A stretch of DNA of 54,732 nt from Pseudomonadota bacterium (GCA_021851325.1 JAJZDZ010000019.1:1-54732), one strand, 5' to 3'. Positions 8,509 through 17,394 are shown, counted from the stretch's first letter. Notes: generated from the letters alone by a model not told the origin. Program-made: numbers and translations.

Positions 8509-9399
8509 ATGGACAGAATCCGCGTCGGCGACATCACTGTTCACAGAATTGAGGAGTGGGCGGGGGAGTTTTCTCCCCCGCAGTTTCTCTTTCCCGATTA
8601 CAGTGATGAGATGTTTGGGCATCATGCGTCCCAGATTGTACCGGATCATTATCACCCGGCGTCCAACATGATTGTCGGCTTTGTGCAGAGCTGGCTCTTG
8701 GAAATTGATGGACAGCGGATACTGGTTGACAGTTGCTCGGGTGACGGTAAGCCCCGACCGGGCATTCCGATATTCAGTGACCTCAGAACACCTTATCTCG
8801 CCAACCTGAAGCGAGCGGGATTTAGTCCCGAAGACATAGATGTCGTGATTTGCTCACACCTCCATATTGATCATGTGGGCTGGAATACAAGGCAGGTTGA
8901 TGGCGAGTGGATACCGACATTTACGAACGCCAAATACATTATGCCCGGAATCGATCGTAGCTACTGGGATCCCTTATTGGGCTATGCCTCGGAGAGCGGG
9001 AAACGCGTAAACCAGAATGTCTTTGAGGATAGCGTTCAACCGATCCTGGATATGGCGAGGCACGAGTTGGTCGAGGACGGTTATACCGTGGCTAGCGGGC
9101 TTACGCTCGTCTCTGGTCCGGGACATACGCCTGGTCACATGTTCCTGCGCGCAGAATCTGCCGGTGATAGGGCTATGTTCATTGGTGATATCATGCACAG
9201 CCCGATGCAGATATACCACCCGGAGTGGAATAGCGCCTTTTGCGAGGATGCTGTCGCCGCCCGCAAAACGCGACGCGCCGTACTCGAGGAAGCAGCACAA
9301 GCGCGCGCGCTGGTATTTCCTGCCCACTTTGCTGGCCGCCACGCGGTGCGGATAGCGGAAAGGAGCACCGGCTTCAGTCCGGTTTTTGATCTCTCATGA
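8509..9399 (+). CDS. Metallo-beta-lactamase-fold hydrolase
   Basis: This 296-residue cytoplasmic protein has the MBL-fold metal motif HLHIDH (His117, His119, Asp121, His122), a further metal-binding region GPGHTPGHM, and the MFIGDIMHS segment with the bridging Asp. The family includes quorum-quenching lactonases, thioesterases and ring-opening hydrolases. No signal peptide is visible, so it acts inside the cell. It follows the receptor by 32 bp, and its stop overlaps the next gene (ATGA at 9396-9399), so it is translationally coupled to the SDR. A role in opening a lactone or hydrolysing an ester or thioester of the imported compound is plausible but inferred. Confidence 0.88.
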   Translation: MDRIRVGDITVHRIEEWAGEFSPPQFLFPDYSDEMFGHHASQIVPDHYHPASNMIVGFVQSWLLEIDGQRILVDSCSGDGKPRPGIPIFSDLRTPYLANLKRAGFSPEDIDVVICSHLHIDHVGWNTRQVDGEWIPTFTNAKYIMPGIDRSYWDPLLGYASESGKRVNQNVFEDSVQPILDMARHELVEDGYTVASGLTLVSGPGHTPGHMFLRAESAGDRAMFIGDIMHSPMQIYHPEWNSAFCEDAVAARKTRRAVLEEAAQARALVFPAHFAGRHAVRIAERSTGFSPVFDLS

Positions 9400-10178
9400 G
9401 CGATGTGCAGCACCTTTTTCGGGTTGACGGCAAGGTTGCGCTGGTGACCGGGGGGACAAGCGGTATTGGCAGGATGATCGCCACAGCCCTTTTGCAGGGC
9501 GGTGCGAAAGTTTACGTGGCGTCGCGAAAGGCCGCAGCGTGCGAGGCTACATCAGCGGAGCTTTCACAGTTCGGACCTTGTGTCCCACTTCCGGCTGATA
9601 TTTCAAGTATGGACGAAGTCCGTAGGGTAGCGGATCATCTCAGTGGGAGCGAGAAGGCGCTCGACATTCTCGTAAACAACGCTGGCACCACGTGGGGAGC
9701 GCCGGTAGACAGTTTTCCCGAGGCGGGCTGGGATAAGGTTATGGACCTTAACCTTAAGTCAGCCTTCTTTCTCACTCAGGCCATGCTGCCGCTTCTTAAA
9801 TCCCGTGCAAACGCGGTGTCTCCTTCTTCCGTGGTCAATATTGGATCTATAGATGGACTACGGGTCTCGCCCGTGTTCGACGCAATATCCTATGCGGTAG
9901 CCAAATCTGGGCTGCATCAAATGACTCGCGTACTGGCGTCTCGTTTGGTAAAGGACAACATTACGGTTAACGCGATAGCTCCGGGCGCATTCACCTCGAA
10001 AATGCTGGCACCAATGCTGGACCGCATGGAAGAGGAAATCCTGGCCACGATTCCGATGAGGCGAGTGGGAGGCCAGGATGATATTGGTGGAGCCGCGTTA
10101 TTTTTGTGTTCCCGGGCGGGCGCCTATGTCACCGGTATCGTACTTCCAGTTGACGGTGGCGTGACGGGGTGTAGTTAA
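9396..10178 (+). CDS. Short-chain dehydrogenase/reductase 1
   Basis: This 260-residue classical SDR oxidises or reduces an alcohol/ketone with NAD(P). Seen are the nucleotide motif TGGTSGIG (residues 18-25), NNAG near 94-97, and the catalytic Ser151, Tyr166 and Lys170 (SYAVAK). The C-terminus VTGIVLPVDGG is typical. It overlaps the MBL gene by four bases and is followed 36 bp later by the acyl-CoA dehydrogenase, so it is an inner member of the region A operon. A 3-hydroxyacyl-CoA or hydroxy-acid dehydrogenase role would fit, but SDR sequences rarely reveal the substrate. Confidence 0.9.
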   Translation: MSDVQHLFRVDGKVALVTGGTSGIGRMIATALLQGGAKVYVASRKAAACEATSAELSQFGPCVPLPADISSMDEVRRVADHLSGSEKALDILVNNAGTTWGAPVDSFPEAGWDKVMDLNLKSAFFLTQAMLPLLKSRANAVSPSSVVNIGSIDGLRVSPVFDAISYAVAKSGLHQMTRVLASRLVKDNITVNAIAPGAFTSKMLAPMLDRMEEEILATIPMRRVGGQDDIGGAALFLCSRAGAYVTGIVLPVDGGVTGCS

Positions 10179-10214
10179 GTCAACGCCTGGGTAAGGTACA
10201 GAGAAAGGTACACG

Positions 10215-11357
10215 ATGCTCGATACTACCCGGCGCTCCATCTACGACGAATCCCATTCATTGTTTCGAGATCAGGTACGCAAGTTCCTGGAACGCGAAAT
10301 GATGCCACTGCTGGACAAGTGGGAAGACGCAGGGATCGTGGATCGTGCTTTCTATGCCAAGGCTGGAGAGGCAGGTCTTCTGTGCCCCCAGGTGCCAGAG
10401 CAATACGGCGGCATGGGACTTGATTTTCGTTTCAACTCCGTTGTCACGGAAGAAGTGGCTTACGCCGGAAGCTCGGCGAATCTCTCGCTGCAATCGGATA
10501 TCATAGTTGACTACTTTGCGAATTATGGATCTGAGGAACAGAAGCGGCGTTGGCTTCCCGAGATGGTAGCGGGTCGGGCTATTGCAGCGATTGCCATGAC
10601 AGAGCCGGACACGGGTTCGGATCTGCAGGCAATTCGTACCACCGCTATCCAGGATGGTAATCACTATGTCGTCAATGGATCAAAAACCTATATTTCTGCA
10701 GGTCAAAACGCCGACGTTGTCGTTGTCGTAGCTAAGACGGATCCATCCGCAAAGAGTCGGGGCATTTCGCTCATCTTAGTGGAAGCGGACCGGTCCGGAT
10801 TTAAGAAGGGACGTAATCTGGACAAAATTGGCCAAAAGTCGGCGGATACCTCGGAACTATTCTTTGATAACGTACGTGTGCCGATGACCAATATACTGGG
10901 AGAAGAAGGCCGCGGATTCTCCTATCTCATGCGCCAGCTGCCACAGGAACGATTGTCCATCGCTGTGGCGGGGCAGGCTGGTGCGCAGCGTGCTTTCGAT
11001 GAAGCTGTCGCATTTACCAAGGGCCGTCGGGCTTTTGGCGCAACAGTCTTTGAATTTCAGAATACTAAGTTCACGCTGGCTGACCTCGCTGCCCAGCTTC
11101 AGGTGGGCTGGGCGCATCTTGATTGGGCCATACAGCGGCATATTGATGGAAAGCTGGATGCAGCGGAGGCGTCTGCTGCAAAGCTCTGGCATACCGAGCT
11201 GCAGTGGCGAGCTGTGGACGCCGCGCTACAGCTTCATGGCGGGGCGGGATATATGAACGAATACAATATTGCCCGACTGTGGCGAGATGCGCGGGTACAG
11301 CGGATCTACGGGGGTACCTCTGAAATCATGAAAGAAGTGATTTCTCGCAGCATTTGA
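10215..11357 (+). CDS. Acyl-CoA dehydrogenase
   Basis: This 380-residue flavoprotein oxidises an acyl-CoA to the 2,3-enoyl-CoA. Family signatures are IAMTEPDTGSDLQAIRT near residue 120 and the C-terminal LHGGAGYMNEYNIARLWRDARVQRIYGGTSEIMKE. The medium-chain-type catalytic Glu in the C-terminal YEGT motif is Gly here (YGGT), as in long-chain and isovaleryl-type enzymes. Those use a Glu from an earlier helix, and AFDEAV in the corresponding region offers a candidate. This points to a branched or bulky acyl-CoA. The start ATG 10215 has AAGGT upstream. Confidence 0.92.
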   Translation: MLDTTRRSIYDESHSLFRDQVRKFLEREMMPLLDKWEDAGIVDRAFYAKAGEAGLLCPQVPEQYGGMGLDFRFNSVVTEEVAYAGSSANLSLQSDIIVDYFANYGSEEQKRRWLPEMVAGRAIAAIAMTEPDTGSDLQAIRTTAIQDGNHYVVNGSKTYISAGQNADVVVVVAKTDPSAKSRGISLILVEADRSGFKKGRNLDKIGQKSADTSELFFDNVRVPMTNILGEEGRGFSYLMRQLPQERLSIAVAGQAGAQRAFDEAVAFTKGRRAFGATVFEFQNTKFTLADLAAQLQVGWAHLDWAIQRHIDGKLDAAEASAAKLWHTELQWRAVDAALQLHGGAGYMNEYNIARLWRDARVQRIYGGTSEIMKEVISRSI

Positions 11358-11522
11358 AGTGGAGCGGGTTGGGCAAGTGCCTGGTCCTGAGTGGATGTGA
11401 GGCCATCCGTTTGATACTCGAGAGGACTTGATCGCGTTCTGCCATGGCGTCAGTACTTTACTTTTCCCCGGTAACCTGATTGGCGATCGAGAGGTTCAAA
11501 ACGGGTAAATCAGGAGGCAACT

Positions 11523-12320
11523 TTGACGTATGGATATGAAACGATCGCAGTCGAGGTGCAGCGGGATGTACACTGGCTCACTCTAAACCGTCCGCAGTCG
11601 CTCAATGCCATTAACAACCAGATGGTAGGAGAACTCGCGGATTATTTCGGCCGCCTCTTTAATGATCGGGATTGCCGAATTGTCGTCATGCGTGGAGCGG
11701 GCCGGGCATTTTGTGCCGGTTTGGACATTAAGGCACATGGGGGAGATGAGCCGCCGTTCGGCGGAGGCTTTGGCTTTCAGGGTTACCTCGCGGACGTCTA
11801 TCTGCGGATGCGGCGCTGTCCGCAGCCGATTATAACCCTCATACATGGTGCTGCGTCTGGTGGAGGCTTTGCCTTTGCCCTGGCGTCAGACATTCGTCTT
11901 GCGGGCGAAAGCGCCCGCATGAACGCCGCCTTCATTCGCCTCGGATTGTCGGCCTGTGACATGGGCGTGAGCTACTTTCTGCCACGCGTGGTTGGTCTTT
12001 CGGTCGCGTCCGAACTTATGATGACCGGACGGTTCATAGATGCGCGACGGGCGTTGGCTACAGGACTGGTCTCCGAAGTCGTAGCCGACGACGCGCTTCA
12101 GGCCCTGGCACAGTCTTATATCGACGAAATGCTTGCAACTTCTCCTATAGGGCTGCGGATGACCAAGGAGGGGCTTGGGCTCGCGGTGGATGCACCAAGT
12201 CTGGAAGCCGCTATGGCGATCGAAAATCGGAATCAGTTACTTTGTGCGGCAAGTGAGGATTTTGCGGAGGGACTTCGTGCCTTCCGCGAAAAGCGCCGGC
12301 CGATATTTCGCGGTAAGTAG
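11523..12320 (+). CDS. Crotonase-family enzyme 1 (enoyl-CoA hydratase/isomerase)
   Basis: This 265-residue protein has the crotonase fold and the oxyanion-hole segments FCAGLDIKA and HGAASGGGFAFALASD. The two glutamates of enoyl-CoA hydratase are absent: GGGCE is GGGFA, and the second Glu position is Phe (MNAAFIRLGL). An Asp follows in LSACDMGVSYFLPR, the place of the catalytic Asp in dienoyl-CoA isomerase (ADVGTLQRLP). It may therefore isomerise, decarboxylate or hydrolyse rather than hydrate. The start is TTG 11523 behind a near-perfect AGGAGG, and 165 bp separate it from the acyl-CoA dehydrogenase gene. Confidence 0.85.
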   Translation: MTYGYETIAVEVQRDVHWLTLNRPQSLNAINNQMVGELADYFGRLFNDRDCRIVVMRGAGRAFCAGLDIKAHGGDEPPFGGGFGFQGYLADVYLRMRRCPQPIITLIHGAASGGGFAFALASDIRLAGESARMNAAFIRLGLSACDMGVSYFLPRVVGLSVASELMMTGRFIDARRALATGLVSEVVADDALQALAQSYIDEMLATSPIGLRMTKEGLGLAVDAPSLEAAMAIENRNQLLCAASEDFAEGLRAFREKRRPIFRGK

Positions 12321-12669
12321 GCGCATAAGGGGGCTGTTTCGGCACTGAAGACGAGCTGTCCGCTGGGGGCTACCCGACTACATAACGAAGCCTGTGCCCG
12401 ATACTACCCGCGAGCTCGGGGAAGGGCTTCCGGGTGCCATTTGTATCTACTCCGTTCATTTGGTCCCAGCCTCCCGGTCGTCGTTGATGCCAAGCTCCGG
12501 TACTCGGAAGCGCCCGAGTCGTTGCTGCAACATCATCGGTCGGGACCAACCAGTACCGTGGGCATCTCGCATATTGTGAGATTTCCCAACATCTACGGCT
12601 GAATAAGCCCGAAGAGGGGGCGCCAACTCGTCCTCTTGAAAACTGTGGCTGTGGTGCCCCTGCTTCTGA
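12321..12669. other. Intergenic stretch between convergent genes, nothing recognised
   Basis: This 349-bp stretch lies between the stop of crotonase 1 (plus) and the stop of the transaminase (minus). Short frames across it have no family resemblance. I saw no tRNA, no strong terminator hairpin with a T-run, and no copy of the 19-bp palindrome. It also marks the change from region A to region B. Confidence 0.5.
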
Positions 12670-13995
12670 TCAGCTGAGGGTACGCAGGCTCTGGCGGACC
12701 AACTCAATAATCGACTCAATATCCCCCTGATTGCTCGTGAGGATCGGCGCTATCGCTATAGTGTCTCCGTTCGAGCGGATGGCAACACCCTTTTCATAGG
12801 CTGAGAGAAATAGCGAATATCCACGGATGCCCGGGCCATCACGATGTGGCTCAAGCGATAGTCCACCTGCGAGCCCCAGGTTGCGAACATCGGTAACGTA
12901 TGGCTCGCCGCGCAGGCTATGCATAGCCTCCTCGAAGAAGGAAGACAGGTTTCCTGCGCGGCGGTACACGTCCTCTTCCCGCAGTACAGCTTGTGCGGCT
13001 AAGCCCGCGGCAACCGCAAGTGGGTGTGCCGAGTAAGTATAGCCGTGGAAGAATTCGATGCCGTTTGGTGTTGAATCAAGAATGGTCTTGTAGATCTTTT
13101 CCGCCGCGATGACCGCTCCCATTGGCACGGCCGCATTATTCAAGCCTTTTGCCATCGTGCAGATGTCCGGTGTAACGCCAAAGTACGAGGCACCATTAGC
13201 AGCTCCCAGGCGTCCAAATCCGGTGATGACTTCATCGAGGATCAGAAGAATCCCATGCCGGCTCGTGATATCCCTCAGACGCTGTAGGTAACCGCGCGGC
13301 GGTACAAAAACACCGGCAGAGCCGATCATCGGTTCCACTATGACCGCAGCAATGGTGGAGGGATCATGTAAGGTGATAATGCTCTCGAGTTCTTTGAGGT
13401 AAATCGATGGGTCACGGTTCGGCTCGCCCTTCGTATAGGCGTCAGTACCTGGATTATAGGGAAATGGCAGGTGATCTACGCCTGGTAGTCCCAAGCCAAA
13501 GAATTTTCGATTGTTAGGCATGCCCCCAACGGAAATTCCACCGAAGCCAACGCCGTGATAGCCGTTCACCCGGCCAATAAACCGCACGCGGGTACCTTCT
13601 CCTCGAGCGCGGTGGAAGGTGAGCGCCATTTTTAAAGCGGTATCCACAGCTTCAGATCCGGAGTTCGTAAAGAAGACGTGCTCCAATCCAGCTGGAAACT
13701 GCGCCGCTACTTGGCTGGCAAGTTCGAATGCACCGGGGGTGGCAAAGTTAAAGGCTGGCGAGTAATCCAGTGTTCCAGCCTGCGCGACAATTGCTTCCGT
13801 TATTTTACGATGCCCGTGCCCCAGTATAGAGCACCACATTCCAGAGAACCCGTCTCTGATTTTCCTGCCATCGGAGGTAAAATAGAATTGTCCCTCTCCC
13901 TTAACAATAAATCGGGGAGCAGCCTTGAAGGCCTTGTTGGGCGTAAATGGAAGCCAATATGCCGAGAGGTCGTTTGGGGTATTTGCAATGGTCAT
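12670..13995 (-). CDS. Class III omega-amino acid:pyruvate transaminase
   Basis: This 441-residue PLP enzyme transfers the amino group of an omega- or beta-amino acid (beta-alanine type) to pyruvate. The N-terminal YWLPFTPNKAFKAAPRF and GMWCSILGHGHRKI are hallmarks of the beta-alanine:pyruvate group. The PLP lysine is Lys283 in TMAKGLNNAAVPMG, and Asp254 in LILDEVITGFGR contacts the pyridine nitrogen. Full family length is present. It lies 21 bp downstream of the FAH-family gene on the same strand, so the two probably share a transcript. With the other aminotransferases here it suggests that amino-bearing acids are released and deaminated. Beta-alanine or beta-aminoisobutyrate are candidates but are not proven. 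Confidence 0.92.
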   Translation of the reverse strand: MTIANTPNDLSAYWLPFTPNKAFKAAPRFIVKGEGQFYFTSDGRKIRDGFSGMWCSILGHGHRKITEAIVAQAGTLDYSPAFNFATPGAFELASQVAAQFPAGLEHVFFTNSGSEAVDTALKMALTFHRARGEGTRVRFIGRVNGYHGVGFGGISVGGMPNNRKFFGLGLPGVDHLPFPYNPGTDAYTKGEPNRDPSIYLKELESIITLHDPSTIAAVIVEPMIGSAGVFVPPRGYLQRLRDITSRHGILLILDEVITGFGRLGAANGASYFGVTPDICTMAKGLNNAAVPMGAVIAAEKIYKTILDSTPNGIEFFHGYTYSAHPLAVAAGLAAQAVLREEDVYRRAGNLSSFFEEAMHSLRGEPYVTDVRNLGLAGGLSLEPHRDGPGIRGYSLFLSAYEKGVAIRSNGDTIAIAPILTSNQGDIESIIELVRQSLRTLS

Positions 13996-14016
13996 GGGAG
14001 TGGTCCGGCTTTTGCG

Positions 14017-15186
14017 TTAAGGGGAAGTGGCTTCTTGCCTGGAGAGAATGTTGTTAATCAGCGCGTTGATTCCAAACGTCCAAGGCGGTGCATTCTCACA
14101 AAATGTCACCACATTTTCCAAGCGACCGAGCCTAGGATTGCTGATCCGAACGGTATCGTCCAGCTTATGGGTGAACCCGCCACCAGGTGCATCGCGATCC
14201 TCAATGGGCGCGAACATGGTTCCGAGGAATAGTACGAACCCATCTGGATACTGATGGAATGAGCCAACAGTCTGTGCAATCAGATCGACGGGATCGCGAC
14301 TTATAAAAGTCATGTTACTTTTGGCATTGAGCGTGAACGCATCTCGCCCTCTCACTTCAAGCGAAATTTCGGCGGCACGGACATCAGCCATGCCAAAGTC
14401 TTGATCAAAAAGTCGAACAAAAGGGCCGATGGCGCAGGACGCGTTATTGTCCTTTGCCTTTCCGAGTAATAGGGCCGAGCGACCCTCAAAATCTCTTAAA
14501 TTAACGTCGTTTCCCAGTGTTGCACCGCGCGGGCAACCTCTTGAGTCGCAAACCAGGACCATTTCAGGTTCAGGATTATTCCACTTGCTGTCCGAACGGA
14601 TAGCGATCAGGTCACCGGCTCCGACTGAAGAAAGGGGGGCACCCTTGGTAAAGATCTCGGCATCAGGCCCGATTGCTACCTCAAGGTACTGGGACCAAAG
14701 CTCCTCTTCTATGAGTAACTGCTTCAAGGCTGCCGCTTCCCGGCTTCCTGGCTGAACCTTACGAATGTCGGAACCAATTTTTTCATTCAATCTCGTTCGT
14801 ATGGAAAGGGCGGCTTTGGGATCTCCCTTAGCCTTTTCCTCGATCACCCTTTCCAGTGTGGACTCAGCAAAGGTGACACCGGCTGCCTTGATGCATTGCA
14901 GATCAATTGGGGAAAGCAGACATGGAGTAGATTGTGTACCATGCCCGGGTTGCGGGCCTTTTAGCCCTATTTCAACTCCAGCAACAGGCGCGATGACTTT
15001 GCCGCGTGGAATATCCGGGTTATTGGAAAAGGCTTCGAGTATACCCGATACTGTAGGGGACGCGTGGTAAAGCGATTCGACGCCGCCACGATGAATGAGA
15101 ACCGGAGTTGGGCCCGTACCAAAGTCCATTCGGCCAAGAAATGTGCCATTGCACCAGTCGTCCGGCAGGACATCCTCAAGCTTCAT
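14017..15186 (-). CDS. Fumarylacetoacetate-hydrolase family protein
   Basis: This 389-residue protein belongs to the large form of the FAH family, metal-dependent enzymes that cleave C-C bonds, decarboxylate or dehydrate 2-keto acids. The metal-site glutamates are in NNPEPEMVLV, and the block GNDVNLRDFEGRSALLLGKAKDNNASCAIGP is characteristic of the group that includes sugar-acid (2-keto-3-deoxy-acid) enzymes. ATG 15186 is the natural start. It heads a probable two-gene operon with the omega-transaminase. A small palindrome lies 15-35 bp upstream. It could act on a keto acid made by a transaminase; the exact reaction is unknown. Confidence 0.85.
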   Translation of the reverse strand: MKLEDVLPDDWCNGTFLGRMDFGTGPTPVLIHRGGVESLYHASPTVSGILEAFSNNPDIPRGKVIAPVAGVEIGLKGPQPGHGTQSTPCLLSPIDLQCIKAAGVTFAESTLERVIEEKAKGDPKAALSIRTRLNEKIGSDIRKVQPGSREAAALKQLLIEEELWSQYLEVAIGPDAEIFTKGAPLSSVGAGDLIAIRSDSKWNNPEPEMVLVCDSRGCPRGATLGNDVNLRDFEGRSALLLGKAKDNNASCAIGPFVRLFDQDFGMADVRAAEISLEVRGRDAFTLNAKSNMTFISRDPVDLIAQTVGSFHQYPDGFVLFLGTMFAPIEDRDAPGGGFTHKLDDTVRISNPRLGRLENVVTFCENAPPWTFGINALINNILSRQEATSP

Positions 15187-15201
15187 GATAACCCCTTGGG
15201 C

Positions 15202-15219
15202 ACATAGGTGAACCTGTGT
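15202..15219. promoter_or_regulatory. Palindrome upstream of the FAH-transaminase operon
   Basis: ACATAGGTGAACCTGTGT has arms ACATAGG and CCTGTGT (one mismatch) around TGAA, ending 16 bp before the FAH-family start codon. It differs from the 19-bp palindrome of the neighbouring regulon, so another regulator or chance would be needed to explain it. Confidence 0.3.
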
Positions 15220-15327
15220 TGCGTAAAGCTTTTAGAATCGCTCATGAAAGCATCAGCCTCTGTGGATCATCAAGAGGTATGCCCAGGTATAAAAGATCAA
15301 ACCGTGCGGGCATCACTTCCTGAGTCG

Positions 15328-16335
15328 CTAGAAAAAATTTCGAACATACGCTGAAAACCTGGTCTTCGAATCCACGGGAGAATTCATCAGAAGAAGCTTG
15401 AGAAGCATCCTCGCCTTGATACCCGGCAGCCAGCCTCCACTGATCAATCCACGGGCGAGCAGATCCATTTCCCCACCAGGGTAGCCATAGGTGTGTTCAC
15501 ATATGGGACCTTGGTTTGTCCTCGAGCAAAGTACGACTGGTATCTTCCGTGCGGCTTTTTCCAAGATGGGAAGCAACGTCTGCGGCACATGTCCCGCGCC
15601 CAGAGACTCGAGAACAAGCCCAGCGGGACCGATCTTGACGATGTGCTCGAGAAGAGGTGCTTCCTGATCAAAGCATATGGGAAGCAGCAGGACATTGGCC
15701 CCAGAGATGTCCCCTGAGACGGAAAGCTTTTCAAGGGGCGTGGGTGCTTTGTTATAAGCCTTCAATCGTTCTTCGTGGATACGTCCGCGTAAACCAAACT
15801 CGCCGCTTGAAAAGGCGGAAAGTTTAGTAGTGTGCGTTTTTCTAACGTATCTTGCTGAGTGAACCGTATCGTCGAGCACAACGACAACTTCCCCCGTGCC
15901 ATCGCTGTCGGCCAAAAAGCGCAAAGCGGAAATGATGTTTGCCGGGCCGTCAGCGCTACGATGTGAGGCGCTCCTCATGGCGCCTGTAACAGCGATATTT
16001 ATGGTTGATTGCGCCAGAAGCTCTAGTGCAAATGCCGTTTCTTCTATGGTGTCTGTGCCTTGGGTTACCACAACGCCGACATAATCATCTCGGTTGAGAG
16101 AGGTGATATGCTGAGCAAGGCGTATCAGGTCAGAAAATGTGATATTGGCACTAGCGACATTGCTGAATTCCACCTTATCTATCTGAAACGGAAAATCTAT
16201 CTCTTTTAGAAAGTCTAAGAGAGCATCACCCCCCAATGCCGGAGATAGCCCCCCCTGATGATTTCGCATGGCAATAGTGCCGCCAAGGGTGATAATCTGT
16301 ATTCTGCGCCGTGCGTTTTTCATGTTCTGCGTCAT
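15328..16335 (-). CDS. L-asparaginase/glutaminase family amidohydrolase
   Basis: The protein hydrolyses asparagine or a related amide to aspartate and ammonia. Both asparaginase signatures are present: IITLGGTIA with the nucleophilic Thr near the N-terminus, and VVVTQGTDTIEETAF with the second Thr-Asp pair. ADGPANI follows, as in the family. I place the start at ATG 16335, which overlaps the stop of the epimerase gene as ATGA; a frame nine codons longer exists but lacks a better ribosome site. No convincing signal peptide is seen, so it is probably cytoplasmic. Coupling with a dipeptide epimerase suggests shared work on amino acids released from peptides. Confidence 0.88.
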   Translation of the reverse strand: MTQNMKNARRRIQIITLGGTIAMRNHQGGLSPALGGDALLDFLKEIDFPFQIDKVEFSNVASANITFSDLIRLAQHITSLNRDDYVGVVVTQGTDTIEETAFALELLAQSTINIAVTGAMRSASHRSADGPANIISALRFLADSDGTGEVVVVLDDTVHSARYVRKTHTTKLSAFSSGEFGLRGRIHEERLKAYNKAPTPLEKLSVSGDISGANVLLLPICFDQEAPLLEHIVKIGPAGLVLESLGAGHVPQTLLPILEKAARKIPVVLCSRTNQGPICEHTYGYPGGEMDLLARGLISGGWLPGIKARMLLKLLLMNSPVDSKTRFSAYVRNFF

Positions 16336-17318
16336 CCACCCCATAGGGCTGGTGAAAAGCAATATAGTCTGCCATCGCTGTAGCGCATTGCAGGAGAGCG
16401 GTCCTCCAGAAGAAGGGCCGGACCGTCGAGATCAACGAAATCGCAAAGGCTGGCAAGAACGAAGGCCGGTGCTGCACCGAGTGACGTGGGGCCGCTGCAC
16501 CCCAACATGACCTTGAGGTCGCGCTGCCTAGCTGCCCGGTTTAACTCAAGTCCGGGCGTCAGGCCTCCAACCTTGTCAAGCTTGATGTTTATGGCCTGAT
16601 AAAGCTCGGAAAGACGGGGCAGGTCGTCAATGGAGCTGCAGCTTTCGTCTGCGCACAGGGGAATGTTGGCCTTGTAGTCCTTTAATGCGCCGTCAGCTTT
16701 ATGGTGCAAAGGCTGTTCAATCAGGCAGACACCGAGCTGTTCCAGTCGAGGTGCGACCTCGTTTAAGGTAGAGATGTCCCAGGCTTCATTGGCGTCAACA
16801 ATCAGCTGAACACCTGGGCAGGCTTCAGCGATGGTTTCGACCTTTTCGAGAACATCGCTCCGATCTGCTTTAATTTTGAGAATACGATAGCCCTTTGATG
16901 TCGCGGCCAGGGCGTCGACACGCATTTTGTCGAGTGAATTTATACCAATGGTAATATCAACTTCGATGGAGTCGACCTGGGGCAAGCCGGTCTTCGTCCA
17001 TATACTTTGCCCAGCCTTTTTGCACTCAATGTCCCAGAGTGCACAGTCAAGTGCGTTGCGCGCAGAGGTATTCTGAACCTGGGCAGCAATATCTAAGTGA
17101 GTGACACCGCCTGCAACCAAGTCCCGCGCAGTGTCGAGCGCAGAGGCAACGTCGTCTCTATCTTGTCCATATTGAGGAAGAAGCCCGCACTCGCCGCGGC
17201 CAATAAATTGTCCGTCACGAAGATAAACCACAAATAGCTCAGAATTGGTTTTGGCGCTGCGGGAAATGCGAAATGTTTCGGCGTAGGCCCATTCCTGGTA
17301 GGCGTACAATAATTCCAT
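16332..17318 (-). CDS. Dipeptide epimerase (enolase superfamily)
   Basis: This enzyme inverts the alpha-carbon of one residue in a dipeptide, as L-Ala-D/L-Glu epimerase does for murein peptides. Counting from ATG 17318, the two barrel lysines are Lys148 and Lys150 (LKIKAD) and Lys246 (INIKLDKVGG). The magnesium ligands are Asp175 (DANEAW), Glu201 (IEQP) and Asp224 (CADES). The DxD motif that binds the substrate amino group in dipeptide epimerases is present as Asp296-Leu-Asp298 (VDLDGPALLLEDR), so I favour this over mandelate-racemase-type enzymes. GGAG precedes ATG 17318 by about ten bases; a longer frame to 17363 is less likely. It overlaps the asparaginase gene. The substrate dipeptide is not predictable here. 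Confidence 0.87.
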   Translation of the reverse strand: MELLYAYQEWAYAETFRISRSAKTNSELFVVYLRDGQFIGRGECGLLPQYGQDRDDVASALDTARDLVAGGVTHLDIAAQVQNTSARNALDCALWDIECKKAGQSIWTKTGLPQVDSIEVDITIGINSLDKMRVDALAATSKGYRILKIKADRSDVLEKVETIAEACPGVQLIVDANEAWDISTLNEVAPRLEQLGVCLIEQPLHHKADGALKDYKANIPLCADESCSSIDDLPRLSELYQAINIKLDKVGGLTPGLELNRAARQRDLKVMLGCSGPTSLGAAPAFVLASLCDFVDLDGPALLLEDRSPAMRYSDGRLYCFSPALWGG

Positions 17319-17376
17319 GTCAGGAAACTCCGGTGCAATCGGCATTCTGCTGTGTCTGGGCATTCAATATTGCCAC

Positions 17377-17394
17377 ATTGGGGTGTATCCCAAT
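17377..17394. promoter_or_regulatory. Inverted repeat upstream of the epimerase gene
   Basis: ATTGGG and CCCAAT are perfect 6-bp arms around GTGTAT, about 60 bp upstream of the epimerase start in a 248-bp gap. No obvious promoter hexamers adjoin it. It may be an operator or chance. Confidence 0.25.

Noticed and set aside
14017..15186. Diketo-deoxy-sugar hydrolase of L-rhamnose/L-fucose catabolism, because an SDR of that type is also present
   Set aside because: The FAH protein is about 100 residues longer than those hydrolases, and no sugar-acid dehydratase or lactonase set is seen.
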